Program-made: the position numbers and the translations under genes
Source of the DNA: Treponema sp. UBA4319
GTDB lineage: Bacteria; Spirochaetota; Spirochaetia; Treponematales; Treponemataceae
Direction of reading: 5' to 3'
NCBI GenBank assembly: GCA_002393865.1
Contig: DGUD01000061.1
Span: 1 to 6,920, forward strand
DNA length: 6,920 nt
Shown here: positions 1 through 5,243 of the stretch, piece after piece
Position numbering within the stretch: the stretch's first letter is position 1
How the letters are laid out: every line of letters starts with the position of its first letter
The notes under the pieces: model-generated
Database searches by the model: none
What the model was told of the DNA's origin: nothing
The model's input: only the letters and a program-made list of their open reading frames with translations

Positions 1-13
1 GCATCTGGTTCCG

Positions 14-81
14 GCGGAAAAACACCCGGACTGCCTGTTGCACGCTTCGCTTTGCAAATGGCAGCCCGGGCGTTTTTCCGC
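14..81 (+). terminator. Long imperfect hairpin, probable (bidirectional) intrinsic terminator
   Basis: Positions 14-81 form a symmetric dyad centred at 47.5. Paired blocks are 14-23 with 72-81, 25-29 with 66-70, 31-35 with 60-64 and 38-42 with 53-57, interrupted only by A.C mismatches (24/71, 30/65) and a 2x2 mismatch (36-37/58-59), with a 10-nt loop. The GC-rich inner stem (25-70) is followed on the + strand by CGTTTTT (71-77). The matching A-tract in the left arm gives a U-tract on the minus strand too, so the element could stop transcription both ways. It probably ends an unseen + strand gene left of the window and insulates the acetyltransferase gene. It could instead be part of a dispersed repeat, because the 24 bp just downstream recur at the other end of the window. 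Confidence 0.6.
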
Positions 82-86
82 TTCCG

Positions 87-110
87 CGCATTTTTTATGT
101 TGGATCCTTG
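87..110 (+). repeat. Left copy of a 24-bp element repeated in inverted orientation at the window's right end
   Basis: The 24 bp at 87-110 match the reverse complement of 6897-6920 at 22 of 24 positions. The first 13 bases (CGCATTTTTTATG) and the last 7 (ATCCTTG) are identical, and the differences are at positions 14 and 17 of the element. Read toward the nearest gene, each copy has the same orientation and ends 144-145 nt before a start codon (acetyltransferase on the left, xylosidase on the right). It directly follows the hairpin at 14-81. It may be the tail of a dispersed intergenic element or a shared terminator module. Function is unknown. Confidence 0.6.
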
Positions 111-129
111 GCTTTTGTAGCATAAAAAA
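91..129. repeat. 9-bp inverted repeat, TTTTTTATG / CATAAAAAA
   Basis: TTTTTTATG (91-99) and its exact reverse complement CATAAAAAA (121-129) are separated by 21 nt. The right arm with its flank (116-129, TGTAGCATAAAAAA) also matches 6903-6916 at 13 of 14 bases, so this A/T motif occurs three times in the window. The arms are A/T only except one G or C, too weak for a terminator stem; a protein-binding or DNA-bending role is possible. Confidence 0.45.
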
Positions 130-162
130 GAAAATCATCTTAAAACAGTTTACATGATTTTC
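130..162. repeat. 9-bp perfect AT-rich inverted repeat upstream of the acetyltransferase
   Basis: GAAAATCAT (130-138) is the exact reverse complement of ATGATTTTC (154-162), with a 15-nt centre that is itself partly self-complementary (AAAC/GTTT around 143-151). It abuts the right arm of the previous inverted repeat, so 91-162 is almost continuous dyad symmetry. It could be an operator or a weak hairpin. I see no coding sequence here. Confidence 0.45.
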
Positions 163-217
163 CAATACCGCGTCCATCTTCAGATAAAATACATCTCATG
201 CTGAAGCCCTGCCCCCC

Positions 218-234
218 GCTTCCCGACGGGAAGC
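218..234. promoter_or_regulatory. Perfect 17-bp palindrome over the -35 region, candidate operator
   Basis: GCTTCCCG (218-225), a central A (226) and CGGGAAGC (227-234) form an uninterrupted odd-length palindrome. It covers the place where a -35 element would lie for the -10 box at 244-249 (17 bp spacing puts -35 at 221-226, which reads TCCCGA, a poor hexamer). A protein bound here would block RNA polymerase or could replace -35 recognition. If transcribed it could form a 7-bp stem with a GAC loop. The same arms recur in the hairpin at 4750-4780. Confidence 0.45.
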
Positions 235-240
235 CTTCTA

Positions 241-249
241 TGCTATACT
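241..249 (+). promoter_or_regulatory. Extended -10 promoter for the acetyltransferase gene
   Basis: TGCTATACT at 241-249 is an extended -10 (TGn followed by TATACT), the same hexamer as the strong MCP promoter. There is no good -35; the best alternative is TTCCCG at 220-225 with an 18-bp spacer. A start site about 7 nt after the box falls on position 256, the A of the ATG, implying a leaderless transcript. A second A/T-rich candidate, TAAAAT at 185-190, lacks a -35 partner. Confidence 0.45.
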
Positions 250-255
250 GCATGC

Positions 256-837
256 ATGAGCACAATCCGTATACGGGCGGCCGCACCAGAAGACGCGGCA
301 GCCCTGCTTGCAATCTATCGTCCCTATGTGGAGAAAACCGCAATCACCTTTGAGTACGACGTTCCCTCCGAGCAGGAATTCCGGGAGCGAATCGCCGCGA
401 CGCTCTCAAAGTATCCGTACCTTATGGCAGAAGCCGACGGAACGGCAGCCGCGTATGCGTACGCAGGTCCCTTCCACACACGGGAAGCCTACAGCTGGGC
501 AGCGGAGCTTTCGGTCTACGTCGCAGAAGGAATGCGGCGCTGCGGCATCGGGAAAGCCCTCTACGCAAAAATCGAAGAAATACTCCGGCTGCAGGGCGTG
601 CTGAACCTCTACGCCTGCATAAGCGTGCCGCAGCAGGACGACGAGTACCTGACCAGAAACAGCGCCCAGTTCCACGAGCATCTGGGATTCCGGCTTGCGG
701 GCACCTTCAGAAGCTGCGGCCTCAAATTCGGCAGATGGTACGACATGGTGTACATGGAGAAAATCATCGGCGAGCACGGCGGCGGCACCACCCCCATACG
801 CCCCTTCCCGCTCATCCGCAGCAGCTGCGGCCTGTAG
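256..837 (+). CDS. GNAT family N-acetyltransferase, phosphinothricin acetyltransferase (PAT)-like
   Basis: Predicted cytoplasmic enzyme that moves an acetyl group from acetyl-CoA to a primary amine. PAT/YncA relatives act on methionine sulfoximine, methionine sulfone or phosphinothricin; the true substrate here is unknown. Seen in the 193-residue protein: an N-terminal RIRAAAPEDAAALLAIY strand-helix (residues 5-21), the acetyl-CoA loop R94-R-C-G97-I-G99 in motif A after LSVYVAEGM, motif B with FHEHLGF (139-145), and the family's GRWYDMVYMEKI ending (159-170). The fold should finish near residue 172; the last ~20 residues are a tail not expected in the family and run into the 3' end of folA. 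ATG 256 is chosen because the family N-terminus begins there. There is no SD, unlike the other genes; ATG 252 is out of frame. Fold very secure, substrate not. Confidence 0.88.
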   Translation: MSTIRIRAAAPEDAAALLAIYRPYVEKTAITFEYDVPSEQEFRERIAATLSKYPYLMAEADGTAAAYAYAGPFHTREAYSWAAELSVYVAEGMRRCGIGKALYAKIEEILRLQGVLNLYACISVPQQDDEYLTRNSAQFHEHLGFRLAGTFRSCGLKFGRWYDMVYMEKIIGEHGGGTTPIRPFPLIRSSCGL

Positions 838-1357
838 CGCCAGCTGCCTGCGCCCCCACAAGCGCCGCAGGCTTCCGCGTATACGTCACGTAGGTGTAGG
901 GAATGACATCCTCGGTGCGCGAAAGCACCTCCCTGTCAAAGAGCACAGCATCAAACGCGGGGAAGTACGTGTCCCCTGCGACATCCGCATCAAGTTCCGT
1001 GATGTAGAGCTTTTCCGCAAGAGGAAGCGCCTCCGCATACAGCCGGGCTCCGCCCGCGACAAAAACATCTTTTCCGCACAGCTCCCTGCGGGCATAATCC
1101 AGCGCGGACTGCAAATCCGGCAGCGTGCGCAGGGATTCGCCCTCAAAGCGCGCGGTTGAAGAAAGCACAATCGTGAACCTGCCCGGCAACGCCCGCCCGA
1201 TTTCCGCAAAGGTGCGGCGCCCCATCACGAGCACATTGCCCATGGTCAGCTCCTTAAAGCGCCGCTTCTCATCCTTGAGCTGCCAAGGAATCTTTCCGTC
1301 CTTGCCGATAACCCGGTTCCGCGAGTACGCAGCTATCAGAGCAAGCATTTCCTTCAT
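812..1357 (-). CDS. folA: Dihydrofolate reductase
   Basis: Reduces 7,8-dihydrofolate to tetrahydrofolate with NADPH, supplying one-carbon carriers for thymidylate, purine and methionine synthesis; cytoplasmic. The 181-residue protein has the N-terminal block LIAAYSRNRVIGKDGKIPW (7-25, with P24-W25), the NADPH-binding VMGRRTFAEIGRALPGR (44-60), VAGGARLY (100-107) and YITELDADVAGDTYFP (118-133). The proton-relay acid aligned to E. coli Asp27 is Glu30, as in vertebrate enzymes. The fold ends near YVTYTRKP (156-163); the last ~18 residues are an extra tail overlapping the convergent acetyltransferase gene by 26 bp. GGGGG lies only 1 nt from ATG 1357, so Met4 (position 1348), which aligns with the E. 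coli start, may be the true start. It lies 42 bp downstream of the MCP gene and is probably cotranscribed with it. No thymidylate synthase gene is in the window. Confidence 0.95.
   Translation of the reverse strand: MKEMLALIAAYSRNRVIGKDGKIPWQLKDEKRRFKELTMGNVLVMGRRTFAEIGRALPGRFTIVLSSTARFEGESLRTLPDLQSALDYARRELCGKDVFVAGGARLYAEALPLAEKLYITELDADVAGDTYFPAFDAVLFDREVLSRTEDVIPYTYVTYTRKPAALVGAQAAGATGRSCCG
816..872. other. Two GC-rich hairpins across the convergent gene ends
   Basis: CCGCAG (816-821) pairs with CTGCGG (825-830) around a CAG loop, inside the overlap of the two genes. GCCTGCG (846-852) pairs with CGCAGGC (866-872) around a 13-nt loop, inside the folA tail. Neither is followed by a T-tract on either strand, so they are not standard intrinsic terminators. 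They may slow colliding transcription or protect 3' ends, or simply reflect GC-rich coding sequence. Confidence 0.3.
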
Positions 1358-1399
1358 TCCCCCTTGCCATACGGGCTGGCGCTGCGACCGTCCGATGCC

Positions 1400-3514
1400 T
1401 CAGACCTTGAACAGGTCTATCTCGCCGCTTATCTCCTTTATGGAGCCTGACATCTCGTCGGAAATCTCTGCGAGCGCGGTGCCCGTCTCCCCGATACGGC
1501 GCGCGCTGGAGTTCATGCCGTCCATGCCGCTGCGGATAGACTGGGTGGAAGCCTGAAGGTACTGCACCGCAGACAGGATGTTCCGGTTGCTCTCATCCAT
1601 CTCTCGTGAGGCAGACTGCACTTCCGCAGAGCTGGACTTCAGCGCGGAGAGCGCTTTGCCAATCATGCGCGACCCTTCCGTCTGCTCGTCCATGGAGCTT
1701 GTTATCTGCCGCACGATGCCGTCGGTGCTGCGGATTCCCTCGGAGAGCGAGGTGAACACCGCCTGCGACGACTCCGATGCGGAGGCGATGCCCGCGATAG
1801 ACTCCTGAATCGTGTTCAGCTGCTCGCCGATAGTCTTTGACTGTGAGGAAGAGGTCTCCGAAAGCTTGCGGATTTCGTCCGCGACCACGCTGAACCCCTT
1901 TCCCGCCTCGCCCGCATGGGCGGCCTCGATAGCGGCGTTCATGGCAAGCAGGTTCGTCTGCTCCGCGATATTCGATATGATGGAGTTTGCGGACTGCAGC
2001 ATATCCGACTGGTTGCGTATCTGGGCAATCCGGTTGTTCACCTCCTGCTGCCGCGCCATTCCCGCCGACGTGTCTTTCTCAAGCTGCTCAAAAGAGGCGG
2101 ACAGCTGCCTGACGGAATCATTGACGGAGCCGATGCTGCCCATCATCTGCTCCACCGCGGAAGAAGCCTCCTCCACGCTGCCGGACTGGGAAACAATCAT
2201 GCGGTTCAGGGAATCGATGCCGCCGGAAATCTCCTGCACCGAGCAGACCGTCTTCTCAACGTTGCCCGACTGCTCCGTTATGGTGCGCGACATGTCGCTG
2301 ATAGTCGTATGAATCTGACCGATGGCGGAAACCGTGTCCTGTATGCAGGCCTGGAGCTTTGACTCGGAGCCGAGCAGCCCGGCCTTGGACTGCTTGAGAT
2401 TGCTTATGATTTCCTGCAGCTTGGATATGAACGCATTGAAGCCGCTGATGATGGCGGGGATTACCTTAAGCGTGGTCTTTCCGCTCACCTCAAGCCGCTG
2501 CGTCAGGTCGGCATTGCCGCCCGCGATGCCCTCCACCGTCCGGCGGACAGCAGCAAGCGGATTGAGCAGGCGGTGGAACATAAGCGCGACGAGCAGCACA
2601 GCCGCAAGCAGCACGACGGCGGCAAGCGGAATCAGCGCGTGGGACAGGAACTCGCGGAACGTGAACGGCACAAAGATGACCATCGTCCAGTTCACCGACG
2701 GCACCGGATACAGCATGTACACGCCCTTTCCGGTGGCGAACGAGAGCGGCTGTCCGGGGAACATCTCGGACGAGGCAAGCTCCGGCAGCAGGTCAAGGAC
2801 GGACGCATGTTTTTCCAGCAGCGACGTATCCGGCGCACCGGTCACCTCCTTGTCCGTATTGTAAAAATACAAAGTTTTGCCAGCATCAAAGTCGCGGTAT
2901 ATCTGGTCAACAAAATCAGACAGGTTCACGCCCGTCCCGATAAGCCCTATGCCCCTGCCTGAAGCATTGCGCACAATGGCATCAACCCACAGCATCGTTT
3001 TCTTGAGGGCTATATCGTAGCTGACAATAAAGGTGTAGTCGTCCTTGAGCGCAAGGCAGGAATCGAACCATGAATTCGCCGGGTCGTTCCTGTCCAGCGT
3101 GTACAGGTATTTGCCGTCCGAATAATACAGCAAATCAGCCTCGGCGATAGAGAAGGAATTTTTCCCTTTGAACTGCTCCTGATAGGAATGAATCTCCTTC
3201 TGGGCGTCCTCCGCAAGCAGCGCATCGCCGGGATTCTCCATGTAGCGGGAGATGAGCGGCGACTTTGCCATCTGGACGGCAAGCTTGAGCTCGGTGCTCA
3301 GATTCGACTCGAATTCAAGGTATTTGATGCGGCTCAGTTTGCCCAGCTCGTCTTTTGTCCGGGAATTGAAGGATTTCCGTGCCCCGAACCATACGACGCA
3401 GCATGCCACAAGAACATAAAGCAACACGAAAAGACCAGCAGAAATGCCGGCCGTTTCTCCATTCTTTTTCATAAAGCCAGTTTCAATAATTCCGGAAGAA
3501 TTCCGAGGAATCAT
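1400..3514 (-). CDS. Methyl-accepting chemotaxis protein with dCache-type sensor
   Basis: Inner-membrane chemoreceptor that relays ligand binding to CheA/CheW at the flagellar motor control system. In the 704-residue protein: TM1 about 23-43, a large extracytoplasmic sensor about 47-287 with dCache-like features ([19 protein letters not shown], then SWF at 148-150 and SYDIAL at 165-170), TM2 about 292-314, HAMP about 315-370, then a long coiled coil. The signalling hairpin tip lies at 513-553 ([21 protein letters not shown] is its core), followed by [14 protein letters not shown]. There is no C-terminal pentapeptide tether for CheR/CheB. The ligand cannot be read from sequence; dCache domains bind amino acids, amines, carboxylates and other small molecules. 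AAGGAGG sits just 2 nt before ATG 3514; Met15 (3472, MKKNGETAG) is a more typical MCP N-terminus but lacks an SD. I favour 3514 because the mapped promoter leaves only an ~11-nt leader containing that SD. Confidence 0.95.
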   Translation of the reverse strand: MIPRNSSGIIETGFMKKNGETAGISAGLFVLLYVLVACCVVWFGARKSFNSRTKDELGKLSRIKYLEFESNLSTELKLAVQMAKSPLISRYMENPGDALLAEDAQKEIHSYQEQFKGKNSFSIAEADLLYYSDGKYLYTLDRNDPANSWFDSCLALKDDYTFIVSYDIALKKTMLWVDAIVRNASGRGIGLIGTGVNLSDFVDQIYRDFDAGKTLYFYNTDKEVTGAPDTSLLEKHASVLDLLPELASSEMFPGQPLSFATGKGVYMLYPVPSVNWTMVIFVPFTFREFLSHALIPLAAVVLLAAVLLVALMFHRLLNPLAAVRRTVEGIAGGNADLTQRLEVSGKTTLKVIPAIISGFNAFISKLQEIISNLKQSKAGLLGSESKLQACIQDTVSAIGQIHTTISDMSRTITEQSGNVEKTVCSVQEISGGIDSLNRMIVSQSGSVEEASSAVEQMMGSIGSVNDSVRQLSASFEQLEKDTSAGMARQQEVNNRIAQIRNQSDMLQSANSIISNIAEQTNLLAMNAAIEAAHAGEAGKGFSVVADEIRKLSETSSSQSKTIGEQLNTIQESIAGIASASESSQAVFTSLSEGIRSTDGIVRQITSSMDEQTEGSRMIGKALSALKSSSAEVQSASREMDESNRNILSAVQYLQASTQSIRSGMDGMNSSARRIGETGTALAEISDEMSGSIKEISGEIDLFKV

Positions 3515-3516
3515 TG

Positions 3517-3523
3517 CCTCCTT
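3517..3523 (-). promoter_or_regulatory. Strong but closely spaced Shine-Dalgarno of the MCP gene
   Basis: The minus strand reads TAAGGAGGCAATG, placing a full AAGGAGG only 2 nt from the ATG at 3514. This is closer than the usual 5-9 nt. It is the only good ribosome site near either possible start and therefore supports 3514 over 3472. Confidence 0.6.
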
Positions 3524-3531
3524 ACAGAAAA

Positions 3532-3560
3532 AGTATATGCCTCTTTATTCCGTTTGTCAA
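3532..3560 (-). promoter_or_regulatory. Consensus sigma70-type promoter of the MCP-folA unit
   Basis: On the minus strand TTGACA (3560-3555) is followed by a 17-bp spacer and TATACT (3537-3532). This is a perfect -35 and a five-of-six -10 at ideal spacing. Transcription should begin near 3525, giving a leader of about 11 nt holding only the SD. The element looks like housekeeping sigma, not the flagellar sigma28 pattern often used for chemotaxis genes. Confidence 0.8.
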
Positions 3561-3584
3561 AGAATTTCATCCTTTCCGTGTCCC

Positions 3585-3613
3585 TTGCATCCGGCCCATG
3601 AGTGTGGTAAAAT
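3585..3613 (+). promoter_or_regulatory. Sigma70-type promoter of the nucleotidyltransferase gene
   Basis: TTGCAT (3585-3590), a 17-bp spacer, and TAAAAT (3608-3613) preceded by TGG, giving an extended -10 (TGGTAAAAT). Transcription should start near 3620, leaving a leader of about 32 nt. Its -35 is 24 bp from the -35 of the divergent MCP promoter, so the two polymerase sites are back to back and a single regulator could affect both. Confidence 0.7.
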
Positions 3614-3651
3614 GAAGCTAATTCTTTATTTTGCAAAAGCATAAGGGCACC

Positions 3652-4710
3652 ATGATGACAGAGAGCCAGGAAAAAATACTTGCCGCGCTTCTGGAGAAAA
3701 TCAGGCGGGAATTTCCGGATGCGGTGGATGCTGTCGGGATTTACGGTTCGGTCTGCACCGGAGACACGCATGCAAAATCAGATCTGGACCTGCTGATTCT
3801 GATAAACGACAAAAAGGCGTATTCCCTCGCAAGGACGTTCATACTTGACGACGAGAAAATCGCCTACGACATCTATTGCACCAGCTACCAGATGCTAGAA
3901 AGCGACGCGCAGTGCAATCACGCGCACCTGGGCAAACTCATGGATTCCCGGATTGTCTATGCACGGGATGCGTCTGCCAGCAGGCGGATTGAAAAGCTGA
4001 GGGAGCACGCCCGCGCAATCCTTTCTTCCGGCATGCGCCTAAAAAAAGCCGGGGAATGCACGGAGCGGCTCTGCAGACAGTATGCCCATGCGATGACGGC
4101 CGGCCCGCTCGGAAAGCAGCGATCCTTTGCGGCGTCAATCATAGCTTTGGCGCTGGATTCCGTCATGCTCTTTAACGGGCGCTACTTCAAGAAGGGCATA
4201 AAGCGAACCTTTGAGGAGCTGGACGGCTTAAAACAGCCCAAGGATTTCTGCAGGAACATCGTGCGGATTGTCTCTAGCAAAGATGAGGAGGAACTGAAGC
4301 AGGCTCTGACGGATTTTGTCCGTGAGCACATCGCGTTCATGGACGCTGCCCGGAAAGCCTCTTGCGGCAAGGATAAAAAGCCACCGGCAAAAGAGACTAT
4401 CGGCGGCACGTACGAAGAGATGTTCTCCAACTGGAAGAATAAAATGGGCGATGCCGCTGAGCGGAATGACGTCTTCTCTTCATTCATGAATCTCGCAGCG
4501 TTTCAGCAAATGTTCGAAGAAATCTATAGCGGGGTGGACATTCCGTATTCCAACATCATGGAAAAATTCAAGCCTGAGAATCTGTGGGAAAATGCAGAAA
4601 GCTTTGACGATGCGCTGGAAAGCTTTGCGCAGGAGTACAAAAAAATCGGCCTGCCTGTGACGTGCTATGCAGATGCAGATGATTTTGCTGCGGCCTATCT
4701 GGGACGGTAA
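3652..4710 (+). CDS. Pol-beta superfamily nucleotidyltransferase, unknown substrate
   Basis: Predicted cytoplasmic enzyme transferring a nucleotide from an NTP to an acceptor. Of 352 residues, the N-terminal ~100 carry the superfamily signature: G32-S33 in IYGSVCTGDTHAKSDLDLLI, metal-binding acids D44 and D46 in SDLDL, and the third acid D73 in AYDIY. All catalytic residues are therefore present. Residues ~110-235 look all-helical, with a stretch (LALDSVMLFNGRYFKKGIKR) reminiscent of C-terminal substrate-binding helical domains of aminoglycoside-type nucleotidyltransferases. Residues ~250-350 are a further acidic helical region I do not recognise. R139-X6-H146 resembles a HEPN RX4-6H motif, but this alone is weak. 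Start: AAGGG (3643-3647) is 4 nt from ATG 3652 and 7 nt from ATG 3655; either is possible. A TTG at 3631 in frame is rejected. Its own promoter, single-gene unit, divergent from the MCP. It looks less GC-rich than its neighbours by eye. Confidence 0.85.
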   Translation: MMTESQEKILAALLEKIRREFPDAVDAVGIYGSVCTGDTHAKSDLDLLILINDKKAYSLARTFILDDEKIAYDIYCTSYQMLESDAQCNHAHLGKLMDSRIVYARDASASRRIEKLREHARAILSSGMRLKKAGECTERLCRQYAHAMTAGPLGKQRSFAASIIALALDSVMLFNGRYFKKGIKRTFEELDGLKQPKDFCRNIVRIVSSKDEEELKQALTDFVREHIAFMDAARKASCGKDKKPPAKETIGGTYEEMFSNWKNKMGDAAERNDVFSSFMNLAAFQQMFEEIYSGVDIPYSNIMEKFKPENLWENAESFDDALESFAQEYKKIGLPVTCYADADDFAAAYLGR

Positions 4711-4720
4711 TCCACGTGGA
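4711..4720. other. 10-bp palindrome TCCACGTGGA after the nucleotidyltransferase stop
   Basis: A perfect palindrome begins at the base after the TAA stop codon (4708-4710). Too short for a terminator and possibly chance; listed because the 75-bp convergent gap contains no other motif apart from the hairpin at 4750-4780. Confidence 0.3.
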
Positions 4721-4749
4721 AGGGGGCATGCCGTGCCGCGCGCAAGGCG

Positions 4750-4780
4750 GCTTCCCGGGACAGCCCCTGTTCCGGGAAGC
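4750..4780. terminator. Stable 14-bp hairpin between convergent genes, no U-tract
   Basis: GCTTCCCGGGACAG (4750-4763) pairs with CTGTTCCGGGAAGC (4767-4780) around a CCC loop, with a single G.T wobble. It starts 5 nt beyond the dtd stop and 40 nt beyond the nucleotidyltransferase stop, the expected place for a shared 3' end element. Neither strand has a T-tract after the stem, so it may act as an mRNA 3'-end stabiliser, a Rho-assisted end, or a protein-bound site. Its outer arms equal those of the palindrome at 218-234. Confidence 0.5.
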
Positions 4781-4785
4781 GGTGT

Positions 4786-5241
4786 TCATGACGCCGCATG
4801 CATCTCCAGCACAAGCGTGAACGGGCCGTCGTTCTCCAGCGCCACCTTCATGTCGGCGCCAAATATGCCGTGCTGCACCGTTCTGAACGCATCGCAGGCA
4901 GCGGCCCGCTCCAGAAAATATTCGTAGAGCGGTTCCGCGAGCTCCGGGCGGGCAGCCTGCTCAAAGCCGGGGCGGTTCCCGCGCGAGCAGTCGGCATAGA
5001 GCGTGAACTGCGACACCACGAGCAGGCTTCCCCCGGCATCGCTGATAGATTTGTTCGTCTTGCCGTGCTCGTCCTCAAAGATACGCAGCCGCGCGATTTT
5101 GTCCACCATTTTGGCGGCCAGCTCCCTGGTGTCCGTGCCGGTAATGCCCAGCAGCACCAGATAGCCCGTGCCGATTGCGCCGCACACCGTGCCGTCCACC
5201 GTAACGGACGCCTTGCTCACGCGCTGCAGAACCACCCGCAT
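4786..5241 (-). CDS. dtd: D-aminoacyl-tRNA deacylase
   Basis: Hydrolyses the ester bond of D-aminoacyl-tRNAs (and Gly-tRNA(Ala) in this family), keeping D-residues out of translation; a cytoplasmic homodimer with an RNA-based mechanism. The 151-residue length is typical. Seen: N-terminal [17 protein letters not shown], the SQFT active-site motif (77-80, in [12 protein letters not shown]), GNRPGF (88-93, usually GRRPSF-like), and the cross-subunit Gly-Pro motif N137-D-G139-P140-F-T142, where the usual Val is Phe. The start is 2 nt after the xylosidase TAG. GGAAGGG (5255-5249), inside the end of the xylosidase gene, is 7 nt from the ATG, so expression should depend on the upstream gene and be translationally coupled. 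No separate promoter is apparent. Confidence 0.95.
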   Translation of the reverse strand: MRVVLQRVSKASVTVDGTVCGAIGTGYLVLLGITGTDTRELAAKMVDKIARLRIFEDEHGKTNKSISDAGGSLLVVSQFTLYADCSRGNRPGFEQAARPELAEPLYEYFLERAAACDAFRTVQHGIFGADMKVALENDGPFTLVLEMHAAS

Positions 5242-5243
5242 GC

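Noticed and set aside
256..837. Calling the acetyltransferase a phosphinothricin resistance determinant
   Set aside because: PAT-type sequence similarity does not fix the substrate; many relatives acetylate methionine derivatives or unknown amines.
695..1159. Long open frame on the + strand across the acetyltransferase end and folA
   Set aside because: It is antisense or out-of-frame to two clear genes, has arginine/alanine-rich low-complexity composition typical of GC-rich shadow frames, and lacks an SD.
1812..2864. Several open frames on the + strand inside the MCP gene
   Set aside because: They run antisense to a well-conserved coding sequence and show serine/cysteine-rich shadow composition with no recognisable domain.
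3631..3651. TTG start for the nucleotidyltransferase
   Set aside because: It lies close to the predicted transcription start with no SD before it, while AAGGG precedes the ATGs at 3652 and 3655.
3652..4710. MNT-HEPN toxin-antitoxin module fused into one protein
   Set aside because: The nucleotidyltransferase half fits, but a single R-X6-H match is weak, there is no separate small partner gene, and the helical region looks more like substrate-binding domains of small-molecule nucleotidyltransferases.
3652..4710. Named aminoglycoside or lincosamide resistance gene
   Set aside because: Only the superfamily core is shared; I cannot align the rest with a known resistance enzyme and there are no mobile-element genes nearby.
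4711..4785. Small RNA or tRNA gene in the convergent gap
   Set aside because: Only 75 bp with one hairpin and a short palindrome; no cloverleaf, promoter or U-tract terminator.
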